Shown here: positions 8,706 through 17,242 of the stretch, one piece after another | How the letters are laid out: every line of letters starts with the position of its first letter | How positions within the stretch are numbered: position 1 is the stretch's first letter | Source: Acrocarpospora macrocephala | GTDB lineage: Bacteria > Actinomycetota > Actinomycetes > Streptosporangiales > Streptosporangiaceae | Reading direction: 5' to 3' | NCBI RefSeq assembly: GCF_009687865.1 | Contig: NZ_BLAE01000011.1 | Coordinates: forward strand, 22,774-86,773 | DNA: 64,000 nt | Notes under the pieces: model-generated | What the model was told of the DNA's origin: nothing | The model's database searches: none | Seen by the model: only the letters and a program-made list of their open reading frames with translations | Position numbers and translations under genes: made by a program

Positions 8706-9329
8706 CTACCTGAGGTCGTCGGGGTCTTCTGACGGCCGGGCGAGTGAGTCGATCCAGCGTTCCAAGCGGGCGCCTTCGCGGGTCATGAGCTCGGGGTCGC
8801 GGAAGGTGTTGGTGAGCAGTGAGATTCCCTGGTAGGCGGCGATCAGGGCGACCGCGAGGTCGCGGGAGTCGCTCCGGCCCATCGAGCGGAACTGTTGCTC
8901 GCTCCAGTCGATCAGGCCCCGCATGACCTTGGCCGCGGTGCGGTCGAGACCGTCGGCGCGTTTGTCGAGTTCGGAGCAGAGGGTGCCGGTGGGGCAGCCG
9001 AACTGTGCGGCTAGGTCGCGTTGCCGTACCCAGCCGCCGATGAGCGTCTTCAGCCGGTCCTGCGGAGCGGGGAGCTCGTCGAGTGAAGCGATCATCGATT
9101 GGAGGCGCTGCGCGTGCGCGCCGATGGCCGCCTCGACGAGGTCGTCCTTGGTCTTGAAGTAGTAGTAGACGTTGCCGACGGGGACGTCGGCCGCCCGTGC
9201 GATGTCGGCGAGCGTTGTCTTCTCGACGCCCTGCTCATGCAGCATTTTCACGGCGGCGGCGGTCAGGCGCTCCCGTTTGCCCCGCATCGCGGCAACCGGA
9301 GCCCGATCGCCCTTCTTCAAGTTGGTCAC
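8706..9329 (-). CDS. TetR family regulator of the adjacent oxidoreductase
   Basis: A 207-aa TetR protein. The HTH covers about residues 20-65 (LTAAAVKMLHEQGVEKTTL, then DIARAADVPVGNVYYYFKTK); the C-terminal part resembles the TetR_C_6 (AcrR-like) group with GCPTGTLCSEL. The start is a GTG at 9329. It is divergent from the NmrA-like gene, and the 84-bp gap holds a perfect palindrome of ACTAACT half-sites plus extra ACTAACTA repeats next to its own start. Autorepression and control of the oxidoreductase are likely, as in many quinone- or electrophile-sensing TetR pairs. Confidence 0.88.
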   Translation of the reverse strand: MTNLKKGDRAPVAAMRGKRERLTAAAVKMLHEQGVEKTTLADIARAADVPVGNVYYYFKTKDDLVEAAIGAHAQRLQSMIASLDELPAPQDRLKTLIGGWVRQRDLAAQFGCPTGTLCSELDKRADGLDRTAAKVMRGLIDWSEQQFRSMGRSDSRDLAVALIAAYQGISLLTNTFRDPELMTREGARLERWIDSLARPSEDPDDLR

Positions 9330-9375
9330 CTAACTAACTATAGACAACCGCGGTTCGGCTGCTATGTTTCTACTT

Positions 9376-9391
9376 AGTTAGTCAACTAACT
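9376..9391. promoter_or_regulatory. Palindromic operator for TetR/NmrA pair
   Basis: AGTTAGT-CA-ACTAACT, a perfect 7-bp inverted repeat with a 2-bp spacer, 23 bp upstream of the oxidoreductase ATG. Related ACTAACTA repeats at 9333-9341 abut the TetR start. The arrangement fits a TetR dimer operator that controls both promoters. Confidence 0.7.
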
Positions 9392-9413
9392 CAGCCCAGA
9401 GAAGGTTGCTGGC

Positions 9414-10289
9414 ATGAGTGATCACAATCCATGGGAGAAGTTCATGATCGTAGTTACGGGAGCCACCGGCAACGTTGGCCGACCGCTCGTGCAGGCACTC
9501 GCGGCAGCCGGTGAGCAGGTGACGGCGGTGTCCCGAGGAGTCTCGGGCGGGGCAGTGCCGGAAGGCGTACGGCACTGGCAGGCGGACCTGGCCGCCCCAG
9601 AGAGCCTTCGGCCCGTTTTCGACGGCGCCGACGCGGTCTTCCTCCACGACGGCGGTGCCGGTGCGCACCTGCTGAGCCCGCAGGGCATCCTCGACGTCGC
9701 GAAAGCCGGCGGCGTCCGACGGGTCGTCCTGCTGTCCTCCCAGGGAGTCGCGACCCGGCCGCGGTCGTCCTCCCATGGGGCCGGGGGACGGTCCATCGAG
9801 GACGCCATCCGGCAGTCGGGCATGGACTGGACGATCCTGCGGCCTGGTGGCTTCGCCTCCAACACGTTCGCGTGGGCCGAGACGATCCGCACGCAACGCA
9901 CGGCCGCCGCGCCGTTCGGCGACACCGGGCTGCCGTTGATCGACCCGGCCGACATCGGCGAGGTCGCCGCCGCGGCCCTGCGCGAGGATGGTCACGCCGG
10001 GCAGGTCTACGAACTGACCGGGCCCGCCCTCAGCACGCCCCGGCAACGAGCCGAGGCGATCGGCGCGGCCCTCGGCGAGCCGATCCGGTTCGTCGAGCAG
10101 ACCCGCGACGAGGCCCGCGCGCAGATGCTGCGGTTCATGCCCGAGCCCGTGGTCGAGACCACCCTCGCCATCATCGGCGAGCCCACCCCCGCCGAGCAGC
10201 GGATCAGCCCCGACGTCGAGCGGGTCCTCGGCCGCACGCCTTGCACGTTCGCAGAATGGGCGGTCCGCAACATTGCCGCCTTCAGATGA
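9414..10289 (+). CDS. NmrA-like NAD(P)-binding oxidoreductase
   Basis: A 291-aa atypical short-chain dehydrogenase of the NmrA/quinone oxidoreductase 2 type. The Rossmann motif is VTGATGNVGRPLVQAL at residues 13-28. No Tyr-x-x-x-Lys pair of classical SDRs is evident, and the middle (VVLLSSQGVATRP, then MDWTILRPGGFASNTFAW) fits the family. It probably binds NADPH and acts as a sensor or reductase of quinones. The start is taken at 9414 (GAAGG upstream); ATG 9444 with GGGAGAAG gives a shorter MIVVTGATG start and is equally possible. It is divergent from its TetR gene across the ACTAACT operator. Confidence 0.82.
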   Translation: MSDHNPWEKFMIVVTGATGNVGRPLVQALAAAGEQVTAVSRGVSGGAVPEGVRHWQADLAAPESLRPVFDGADAVFLHDGGAGAHLLSPQGILDVAKAGGVRRVVLLSSQGVATRPRSSSHGAGGRSIEDAIRQSGMDWTILRPGGFASNTFAWAETIRTQRTAAAPFGDTGLPLIDPADIGEVAAAALREDGHAGQVYELTGPALSTPRQRAEAIGAALGEPIRFVEQTRDEARAQMLRFMPEPVVETTLAIIGEPTPAEQRISPDVERVLGRTPCTFAEWAVRNIAAFR

Positions 10290-10400
10290 CCAACCCGAGG
10301 CGACGTTCCGCCGCTTCCGCGCTCTGTTCGGGGCGGGACTTGGGCGTGGCTTGAGATTGTCGCGGACAGCTGTTGAGGGCCTCGTCAGTAACCTCGGGGG

Positions 10401-11765
10401 ATGTCCCTCCCCTGGTCGCGGATCCGGTCTATACGCGGGCGTCTGACACTTGGCGCGATGGCGGTTGCGGCTATCACGCTCATCCCCGTGGGAGTGTCGG
10501 CCGACGTGATCACCCGGCAGGTGGTCGCCACGAACATCTGGGAGGACGCGAAGGACGTGGCCTCGCAGGTGGCGACGCGGATCCGCAACGGGGAAGTGGT
10601 CATCAACCCGATCCCGCCGCTCAACGGGATAGACATGATCCAGGTGGTCGCGCCCGGGGGGCGGATCCTGGCGACCAGTAACGCGGCCCGGGATCTGCCG
10701 GCGTTGAGCCCGGTCTGGCCGGGACCCTATGACCGGGTCAGGGAGCTGGTGTCCTGTCCGCTGCCGGACAGCCGGTGCGTGCACGTGACCGCGGTCCGCG
10801 CCACCCCGGCCCCGGACTCCCCGGTCGTGTACGCGGGAAAGCAGACCCCGGCCATCGTCCGCAGCCGCATGCTGGCCACGGTGATCGCGATCCAGCTGAT
10901 CCTGCTCATCGCGTTCATCGGCTGGGTGGCCTGGCGGATCGCGGGCCGGGCGCTGCGGCCGGTGGAGGACATCCGCGCCGAGCTGGCCGAGCTCACCGAG
11001 AACGATCTGAGCCGCCGGGTGCCGGAGCCGGAGAGCGAGGACGAGATCGCCAGGCTGGCCAGGACCGCGAACCGGGCGCTGGACCGGATGGAGCAGGCCG
11101 TGATGAAGCAGCGGCAGTTCGCCGCCGACGCCTCGCACGAGCTGCGCACGCCGATCGCGGGAATCCGGGCGCAGCTGGAGAGCGGGCAGCTGCACCCGGA
11201 CGACATGGCGGACGCGATCGAGGCGGCGCTGCGGGACACCGACCGGCTCGAGTCGATCGTCACCGACCTGCTCTTCCTGGCCAGGATGGGCGCGGCCCAG
11301 ACGACGACGCGGGAGGAGGTGGATCTGGCGAACCTGGCCGCCTCCCACGTCGCGGCCCGGCCCGCGCGGGTGGTGGCCAAGCTGAACCTGGAGCCGGGCG
11401 TCCGGGTCGAGTGCGTGGTGTCGCAGCTGGCGCGTGCGATCAACGAGCTGCTGAGCAACGCCGACCGGCACGCGGCCACGGAGGTGAGCGTGGACGTGCG
11501 GCGCAACGGCGATCAGGCGGAGCTGGCCGTCTGGAACGACGGCGAGCCGATCCCGGCCGCCGACCAGGCGCGGATCTTCGAACGGTTCACCCGGCTGGAC
11601 ACGGCCCGCAGCCGGGGCAAGGGCGGCACCGGGCTCGGCCTGGCCATCTCTCGCGAGGTCGTGGAGGCGCACGGCGGAACGCTCGACGTCGAGTCGGAAC
11701 CCACCGGCGTGCGCTTCGTCATCCGGCTTCCGCTCCCCGGCACCCGGCGACCCGGAGCCCGATAA
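10401..11765 (+). CDS. Orphan sensor histidine kinase
   Basis: A 454-aa membrane kinase. A first membrane segment lies near residues 15-37 (LTLGAMAVAAITLIPVGV), followed by an extracytoplasmic loop of about 115 residues with two cysteines, a second segment at about 157-177 (ATVIAIQLILLIAFIGWVAW) and a HAMP domain. The H box is ASHELRTP with His246, the N box NELLSNADRH and the G boxes WNDGEPIP and GTGLGLAIS. No response-regulator gene is adjacent on either side, which is unusual for this class. It ends 3 bases before the stop of the convergent NRPS gene. The signal is unknown. Confidence 0.9.
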   Translation: MSLPWSRIRSIRGRLTLGAMAVAAITLIPVGVSADVITRQVVATNIWEDAKDVASQVATRIRNGEVVINPIPPLNGIDMIQVVAPGGRILATSNAARDLPALSPVWPGPYDRVRELVSCPLPDSRCVHVTAVRATPAPDSPVVYAGKQTPAIVRSRMLATVIAIQLILLIAFIGWVAWRIAGRALRPVEDIRAELAELTENDLSRRVPEPESEDEIARLARTANRALDRMEQAVMKQRQFAADASHELRTPIAGIRAQLESGQLHPDDMADAIEAALRDTDRLESIVTDLLFLARMGAAQTTTREEVDLANLAASHVAARPARVVAKLNLEPGVRVECVVSQLARAINELLSNADRHAATEVSVDVRRNGDQAELAVWNDGEPIPAADQARIFERFTRLDTARSRGKGGTGLGLAISREVVEAHGGTLDVESEPTGVRFVIRLPLPGTRRPGAR

Positions 11766-11768
11766 GGA

Positions 11769-14700
11769 TCACCCGGCTTGGCGTTCGGCGGCTTCCGCGC
11801 GGCGGCGTTCGACGGTCTGGAGGCCGAGGAGGTCGTCGGGTGGCGCGTCCGGGACTTCCGCGTCGAAGCGGGCCAGCCGCCGCACGCGCAGCGCGATGAC
11901 CGCGATCAGCGCGATGGCCAGGGCGAACACCACGTACATGAGGCCGATGCCGCGGCCCTCGCCGACGCCGATCACCGCGCCGACGGTTCCGGCGAGCGGG
12001 CCCCCTTCGGCCAGCAGCGGTTCGAACAGGGCGCTTCCGTAGGGGGCGACGAGGCCGAACGCGAACGGCAGGGTGGACCAGGCGATGAGCGTGTTGAGCG
12101 CGATGACCCGGCCGTGGAACCGCTGCGGGACCTTGACCTGGATGATCGTGGCGTAGATCCCGTTGACCAGGGTGAGCGCGAGCGACATGCCGAACGCCCC
12201 GGCCGCGATCACGAGCAGGTCCTGCCGTACGCCGGTGACCAGGCAGAACACGGCCAGCACCAGGGTGGCCAGGAGCACGCCGCGCAGGCGGTGGCGGCGC
12301 GGGCCGCCCCAGACGGTCATGGCCAGGCCGCCGAGCAGGACGCCCGCTCCCCCCGCGAACGACACCCTGCCCACGTCGGTGAGCGTGGCGAAGGCCAGCA
12401 CGAGCGGGCTGAGCAGCAGGAACAGCGGGGACAGGAACACGTTGAGACCGGCGAAGAACAGCAGCATGGCGCGGAAGTTGCGGTTGCCCCAGGTGTAGCG
12501 GAAGCCTTCGGCCATCTCGGTGAGCAGAGATTCGCGGCGGCGGAAGCCCATCGTCTTCGGGAACCGGATCAGCAGCACCGAGGTGAACGCGAACGCGTAG
12601 CTGACCACGTCCAGGACCAGGATGCCCTCCAGGCCGATCGCGGCCATCAGGCCGACGGCGATCAGCGGGACGATCAGCTGGGCGGTGCCGGTGACCATCT
12701 GCACGATGCCGTTGGCGTGGCCGAGGTATCGCTTGGGCACGAGCTGCGGGATCGCCGCGCCGTACGCGAGGCGCTGGAAGGTGAGGGCCACCGAGAGCAG
12801 CGCGAGCAGCGGGTAGACATGCCAGGTCTGCAGGTTGCCGGTCCAGAGCAGCAGGCCGAGGGCGAGCTGGGTGCCGCCCGCGCCGGCGTCTCCGGCGAGC
12901 ATGACGCGGCGGCGGTCGTACCGGTCGGCGATCACTCCGGCGAGGGGGGCGACCAGCATGCCGGGGACGAGGGCGATGACGGAGAACAGGGCGAAGCTGA
13001 CCAGGGAGCCGGTGGTGACGTAGATCCAGAGCGGGATGGCGAACTCGGTGAGCGCCGACCCGACGATGGAGACGAGCTGCCCGGCGGCGACCGCGCCGAA
13101 GCGTTTCAGGCTGGGGCGGGTGGCGGGCGCGGGCACGTCGCTCGGCGTGGATGTGCCGTGCAGCCACCAGGAGCGGTCTGGCGAGGGAGCTATCCGTTCG
13201 GTACGGCCTGCGGCGATCGCGTCCTGCGTGCCCGTGACGATCTCAGCCAGTTCCGCCGCGCGGTGCTTGAGGAAGAAGTGGCCCGCCTCGTCCAGGACGA
13301 CCAGGGCGGCGGCGTCCGTGAGATGGTGCCATTCGCGGTAACGCTCCTGGTAGAACTCGGTGGCCGGGTCGCGTTCGCCGACGACCGAGATGATGGGAGC
13401 GGTGAGGCGATCCGCCGTGTCATGGGCGTACAGGCGGGTGAAGTATGCCTCCGCGTCGCGGGTGCCCTCGCGGCGGTTGCGGATGATGGCCTTGAGCTGG
13501 TCGTCGTCGAGTTCCTCGATGTCGAGTCCGGCGGCGATCAGGGCGTTGGCCCAGACGCGGTCGCTGCGCAGGCGTTCGCCCAGGTCGCGGAGGGGGGTGG
13601 CCATCGAGGAGGGGCGGGCGAAGGGGAAGATGCCGCCGACGTGGACGGCGTCGACGGTTCTGCCCTCGGCTTCGAGGCGGCGGGCGATCTCGACGACGAG
13701 CATGACGCCGAGGCCGCAGTGGCCGTACAGGGAGAGCGGGCCCTGGACGGTGGCGCGGATCTCCTGGACGCAGGCGTCGGCGACCTCGGCGATCGGCCGT
13801 GTCTCCTCGTCCAGACCCCATTCCTGGCCCGGTACGGCCACCGAGTGGAGTGCCCACTCGGGGGGCATCGCGTCGGCCAGTGGCTGGTAGATGGCCGCGC
13901 TGCCGCCGCCGTACGGGACGCAGACGAGGGTGCGGGTGGCCGGGCGGGCGGGGGTGAGCCGGTGCAGGAAGCGGCGCGGTCCTTCGTCACCGCGGGAGGC
14001 GAGCGCGCGTACGGTCCGGTGGCGGAAGATGTCCATGATGGTGACCGGGCGGTCGGTGACCTTCCGCAGCCGGGCCACGACCTGGGCGGCGAGCAGGGAG
14101 TGCCCGCCGAGCGCGAAGAAGTCGTCTTCGGCGCCGACCCGGTCGAGTTCGAGGACCTTCGCCCAGACGTCGGCGATGGCCTGTTCGAGGGGGGTGGCCG
14201 GGGAGACGTAGACCTCGTCGGCGGATCGTTCGTCGGAGGGCTCGGGCAGGCGGTCCCGGTCGACCTTGCCGTGGGATTTCAGGGGGAGCTCGTCGAGCCA
14301 GACGTAGCGGGCGGGGATCATGTAGTCGGGGAGGCGCTCGGCCAGGTAGCCACGTAACGACGGACGTTCCTCAGCGGAGTTTCCGACGAGGTAGGCGACG
14401 AGGCGGTCGCGGCGGAAGTCGACGACCGCTTGGGCGACGGCGTCGTGGCGGGTGAGGACGGCTTCGATCTCGGGGAGTTCGACGCGGTAGCCGCGTACCT
14501 TGACCTGGAGGTCGCGGCGGCCGAGGAATTGCAGTTCGCCGGAGGGCAGCCAGCGGCCCAGATCGCCGGTGCGGTACATGCGGGAGCCGGGTTCGCCGTA
14601 CGGGTCGGGGACGAACTTCTCGGCGGTGAGAGCCGGGCGGCCGAGGTAGCCGCGGGCCAGGCGGTCGCCGCCGAGGTGGATCTCGCCGACCACGCCGATG

Positions 14701-17030
14701 GGGGTGGGTTCGCCGCGTTCGTCCAGGATGTACGCGCGAGCGCCCGGGAGTGGCCGTCCGATCGGGAGCGAGCCGGTGGCGGTGCCGACGTCGTGGGTGG
14801 TGACGCCGACAGTGGCTTCGGTGGGGCCGTAGTGGTTGACGACGCGCAGGCCCGGGCGGACGAGAGAGGCCGCCCAGTCAGCCTGGGAGGCTTCGCCGCC
14901 GAGGATCAGGAGTTTGCGCGGGAGGACGTCGGTTTCCTGGAGCAGGGACGCCAGGTGGCTTGGGGTGATTTTCAGGTAGTCGGTCCTGCGCAGGGTCTCC
15001 GCCAGTTCGGTGGCGGGCAGGCGAGGGTTGAGCAGGTGGAGAGTGCCGCCGGTCATCAGCGACAAGTAGAAGATCGTGATGCCGAAGTCGAAGGAGAGGG
15101 ATTGCAGGAGGGCGTAACTCCCGCCGGGCTCGACGGCCAGGCGCTCGCGCACTCCCGCGAGGTATTCGAGGACCTGCCGGTGCTGGACGGCGACCCCTTT
15201 GGGGCGGCCGGTCGTGCCGGAGGTGTAGATCACATACGCGAGGTCGCCGGATACCGGACGAATCGCATCTGAGTCGCCGCTCGGGACAGCGTCTGGGGGG
15301 ATCAGGTGGTCGACAGGGAGCTGCGTGGTGGCGATCGCGATCTGGATTCCCGCGTCCTCGATCATGTACGCGAGGCGCGCGGCGGGCTGCGCCGGGTCGA
15401 GGGGCACGTAGGCCGCTCCCGCCTTGAGCACAGCGAGCACGGCGACAGCCACTTCCACGGACTGTTCCAGACATATCCCGATTCGCGTGTCCGCGCCCGC
15501 GCCAAGCTCGCGTAATCGTCCAGCGAGCGCGTCGGATCGCTCGGCCAATTCGGCATATGTCAGGGAATCGTCGCCGCACGTTACCGCGACCCGCCCCGGT
15601 GGTCCCGCCACGACCTCGTGCAGAAGGGACGCGACGGGCGCGGACGCGGCTGGGCTTGCGGCGAAGCCCAGGACCTGGGTTCGTTCCTCCGAATCCAGCA
15701 GCGCCAGCTCGGACAGCCGCCGGTCCGGATCGGCCACGATCTCCCGCAGCAGATTCGTGAAATGCCGGGACATGCGGGCGATGGTCGCCTGATCGAACAG
15801 GTCGGTGTTGTACGCGAACTGCCCGACGAATCCCTCGCCTGTCTCATACAGATACAGCGACAGATCGAACCGGCTGATCCCCGGCTCCACCGGAAACGCG
15901 CTCAACCGCAGCCCATGCTGATCCAGCCCGGTCCTGAAGTTCTGCAGCGCCAGCGTCACCTGCGCGATCGGCGACCTGCTGACATCCCGCTCGACGTTGA
16001 GCTCGCTCACGAGCCGGTCGAAGGGCAGATCCTGATGGGCGTACGCGTCCAGCGCGAGCGACCGGGTCCGCGCCAGGAACTCGCTGAACGACGGATCCCC
16101 GGACAGATCGGCTCGCATCGCCAGCGTGTTGACGAACATGCCGACGACGCGATCCAGCTCAGGCAGGCTGCGACCGGCCACCGGAGTGGCAACGGCGAAG
16201 TCGCTCTGCCCCGAATACCGGGCAAGCAGCACCTGATACGCGGCCAGAAGGATCATGTAGGGGGTCGCCCCGCCGACGGCCAGCGATCCGAGCGGCACTT
16301 CCACCGGGAAGTCGAACACGGCTCCCGCGTGGCCCATCTCGGCCGGTCTGGGCCGATCCGTGGGCAGTTCCAGAACCGGGACGCCTTCGAGCCGGTCCCG
16401 CCAGTACGCGGTCTCCCTGCCGAGGTCCCGGTCACGCTGCCAGTGGGCGTAGTCGCCGTACTGAACCGGGGGCGGCGCGGGCGTCTCGCCCCGGCACAGC
16501 GCCAGGAGCTCCGACAGGATCACGTCGAAGGAGATGCCGTCGGTCACCAAGTGGTGGGCCGCCAGGAGGAGGACGTGGTCGCGGGGCGCGAGCCGTACCA
16601 GCAGGGCGCGCAGGAGCGGGCCCGCGGCGAGGTCGAAGGTCCGGGTGAGTTCGGTTTCGATCAGGAGGCGGGCTTCGGCCGGTGAACCGGCGTCGGCCTG
16701 CCGGAATTCGGCGCGCGCATCGGGGTCGACGGTCACGACCGGGATGCCGTCCTCGGTCGCCGTGAAGCGGGTGCGCAGTGCCTCGTGGCGCTGGACGATC
16801 TCGCCGAGCGCCGCCTCGACGCCGTCGAGTTCGCCTTCGATCCTGACGGTCAGCGGAACGGTGTACGTGGTGGTGCCCGGCCGGTACTGCTCCAGGAACC
16901 AGAGCCGCTCCTGGGCCGGGGAGAGCACGAGTCCGGCCGAAGGGTCGCGCGGCGGGATGGCGCGGGTCTCCTCGCGGCGGCGCAGCCGCTGGGCGAGCAG
17001 GGCCCTCTTGTCGGCCGACAGTGTGCTCAC
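11769..17030 (-). CDS. NRPS C-A-PCP-TE fused to an MFS exporter
   Basis: A 1753-aa single polypeptide. Domain order: condensation (LSPAQERLWFLEQY; HHLVTDG near residue 158), adenylation (YVIYTSGTTGRPKG near 597), carrier protein ([12 protein letters not shown], phosphopantetheine Ser978), thioesterase (YGHCGLG with Cys1105 in the nucleophile place, Asp near 1220 in GERDP, His near 1251 in DEAGHFF), then from about 1307 a complete MFS transporter of the EntS/MFS_3 type (VAAGQLVSIVGSALTEFAIP, about 12 membrane segments). The adenylation pocket reads D-F-T-K-I-G-H-V-G, close to the aspartate code DLTKVGHIG (low to moderate confidence). The start is GTG 17030 with GGAGG five bases ahead. It is divergent from the second NRPS gene. 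A second protein of the same layout lies at 50.5 kb. The product is presumably released and exported by one protein. Confidence 0.93.
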   Translation of the reverse strand: MSTLSADKRALLAQRLRRREETRAIPPRDPSAGLVLSPAQERLWFLEQYRPGTTTYTVPLTVRIEGELDGVEAALGEIVQRHEALRTRFTATEDGIPVVTVDPDARAEFRQADAGSPAEARLLIETELTRTFDLAAGPLLRALLVRLAPRDHVLLLAAHHLVTDGISFDVILSELLALCRGETPAPPPVQYGDYAHWQRDRDLGRETAYWRDRLEGVPVLELPTDRPRPAEMGHAGAVFDFPVEVPLGSLAVGGATPYMILLAAYQVLLARYSGQSDFAVATPVAGRSLPELDRVVGMFVNTLAMRADLSGDPSFSEFLARTRSLALDAYAHQDLPFDRLVSELNVERDVSRSPIAQVTLALQNFRTGLDQHGLRLSAFPVEPGISRFDLSLYLYETGEGFVGQFAYNTDLFDQATIARMSRHFTNLLREIVADPDRRLSELALLDSEERTQVLGFAASPAASAPVASLLHEVVAGPPGRVAVTCGDDSLTYAELAERSDALAGRLRELGAGADTRIGICLEQSVEVAVAVLAVLKAGAAYVPLDPAQPAARLAYMIEDAGIQIAIATTQLPVDHLIPPDAVPSGDSDAIRPVSGDLAYVIYTSGTTGRPKGVAVQHRQVLEYLAGVRERLAVEPGGSYALLQSLSFDFGITIFYLSLMTGGTLHLLNPRLPATELAETLRRTDYLKITPSHLASLLQETDVLPRKLLILGGEASQADWAASLVRPGLRVVNHYGPTEATVGVTTHDVGTATGSLPIGRPLPGARAYILDERGEPTPIGVVGEIHLGGDRLARGYLGRPALTAEKFVPDPYGEPGSRMYRTGDLGRWLPSGELQFLGRRDLQVKVRGYRVELPEIEAVLTRHDAVAQAVVDFRRDRLVAYLVGNSAEERPSLRGYLAERLPDYMIPARYVWLDELPLKSHGKVDRDRLPEPSDERSADEVYVSPATPLEQAIADVWAKVLELDRVGAEDDFFALGGHSLLAAQVVARLRKVTDRPVTIMDIFRHRTVRALASRGDEGPRRFLHRLTPARPATRTLVCVPYGGGSAAIYQPLADAMPPEWALHSVAVPGQEWGLDEETRPIAEVADACVQEIRATVQGPLSLYGHCGLGVMLVVEIARRLEAEGRTVDAVHVGGIFPFARPSSMATPLRDLGERLRSDRVWANALIAAGLDIEELDDDQLKAIIRNRREGTRDAEAYFTRLYAHDTADRLTAPIISVVGERDPATEFYQERYREWHHLTDAAALVVLDEAGHFFLKHRAAELAEIVTGTQDAIAAGRTERIAPSPDRSWWLHGTSTPSDVPAPATRPSLKRFGAVAAGQLVSIVGSALTEFAIPLWIYVTTGSLVSFALFSVIALVPGMLVAPLAGVIADRYDRRRVMLAGDAGAGGTQLALGLLLWTGNLQTWHVYPLLALLSVALTFQRLAYGAAIPQLVPKRYLGHANGIVQMVTGTAQLIVPLIAVGLMAAIGLEGILVLDVVSYAFAFTSVLLIRFPKTMGFRRRESLLTEMAEGFRYTWGNRNFRAMLLFFAGLNVFLSPLFLLLSPLVLAFATLTDVGRVSFAGGAGVLLGGLAMTVWGGPRRHRLRGVLLATLVLAVFCLVTGVRQDLLVIAAGAFGMSLALTLVNGIYATIIQVKVPQRFHGRVIALNTLIAWSTLPFAFGLVAPYGSALFEPLLAEGGPLAGTVGAVIGVGEGRGIGLMYVVFALAIALIAVIALRVRRLARFDAEVPDAPPDDLLGLQTVERRRAEAAERQAG

Positions 17031-17242
17031 GACATCCTCCGACGACAGAGATCTATAAAGATACTTACCGGAAAGAGTCTTTACAGTTTGCAAGTGATCG
17101 ACAGTGTGACACGGTCCATAAACCACCGGCAAGGCATGAAAACTAGGGCTTGTCGCGCGCGCGTGCAGCGTGGTTCACTGACGCCGTCCTCAGATCTGTA
17201 AGCAAACTTTCCAGTAACAAACTTTCCAGTTTGGCGGTTTCC
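17031..17242. promoter_or_regulatory. Divergent NRPS promoter region with repeats
   Basis: A 212-bp gap between two divergent NRPS starts, less GC-rich than the genes. It holds two exact copies of AAACTTTCCAGT at 17204-17215 and 17219-17230 (15-bp period, more than one helical turn) and, near 17060-17080, a related reverse-oriented stretch (ACCGGAAAGAGT). These look like binding sites for a pathway activator or repressor. No CebR-type box is present here. No clear -10/-35 pair could be assigned. Confidence 0.5.
17204..17230 (+). repeat. Tandem 12-bp direct repeat
   Basis: AAACTTTCCAGT occurs twice with AAC between. It ends at a TTG that is in frame with the NRPS 13 bases before the chosen GTG, so the repeats overlap the likely promoter or leader. 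It may be a SARP- or LuxR-like operator, or a chance duplication. Confidence 0.5.

Noticed and set aside
11778-14357. Long plus-strand ORF (859 codons) opposite the NRPS-MFS gene
   Set aside because: It is the mirror of a GC-rich coding frame; the translation is low-complexity Gly/Ala/Asp with no family pattern, while the minus strand has clear A, PCP, TE and MFS motifs.
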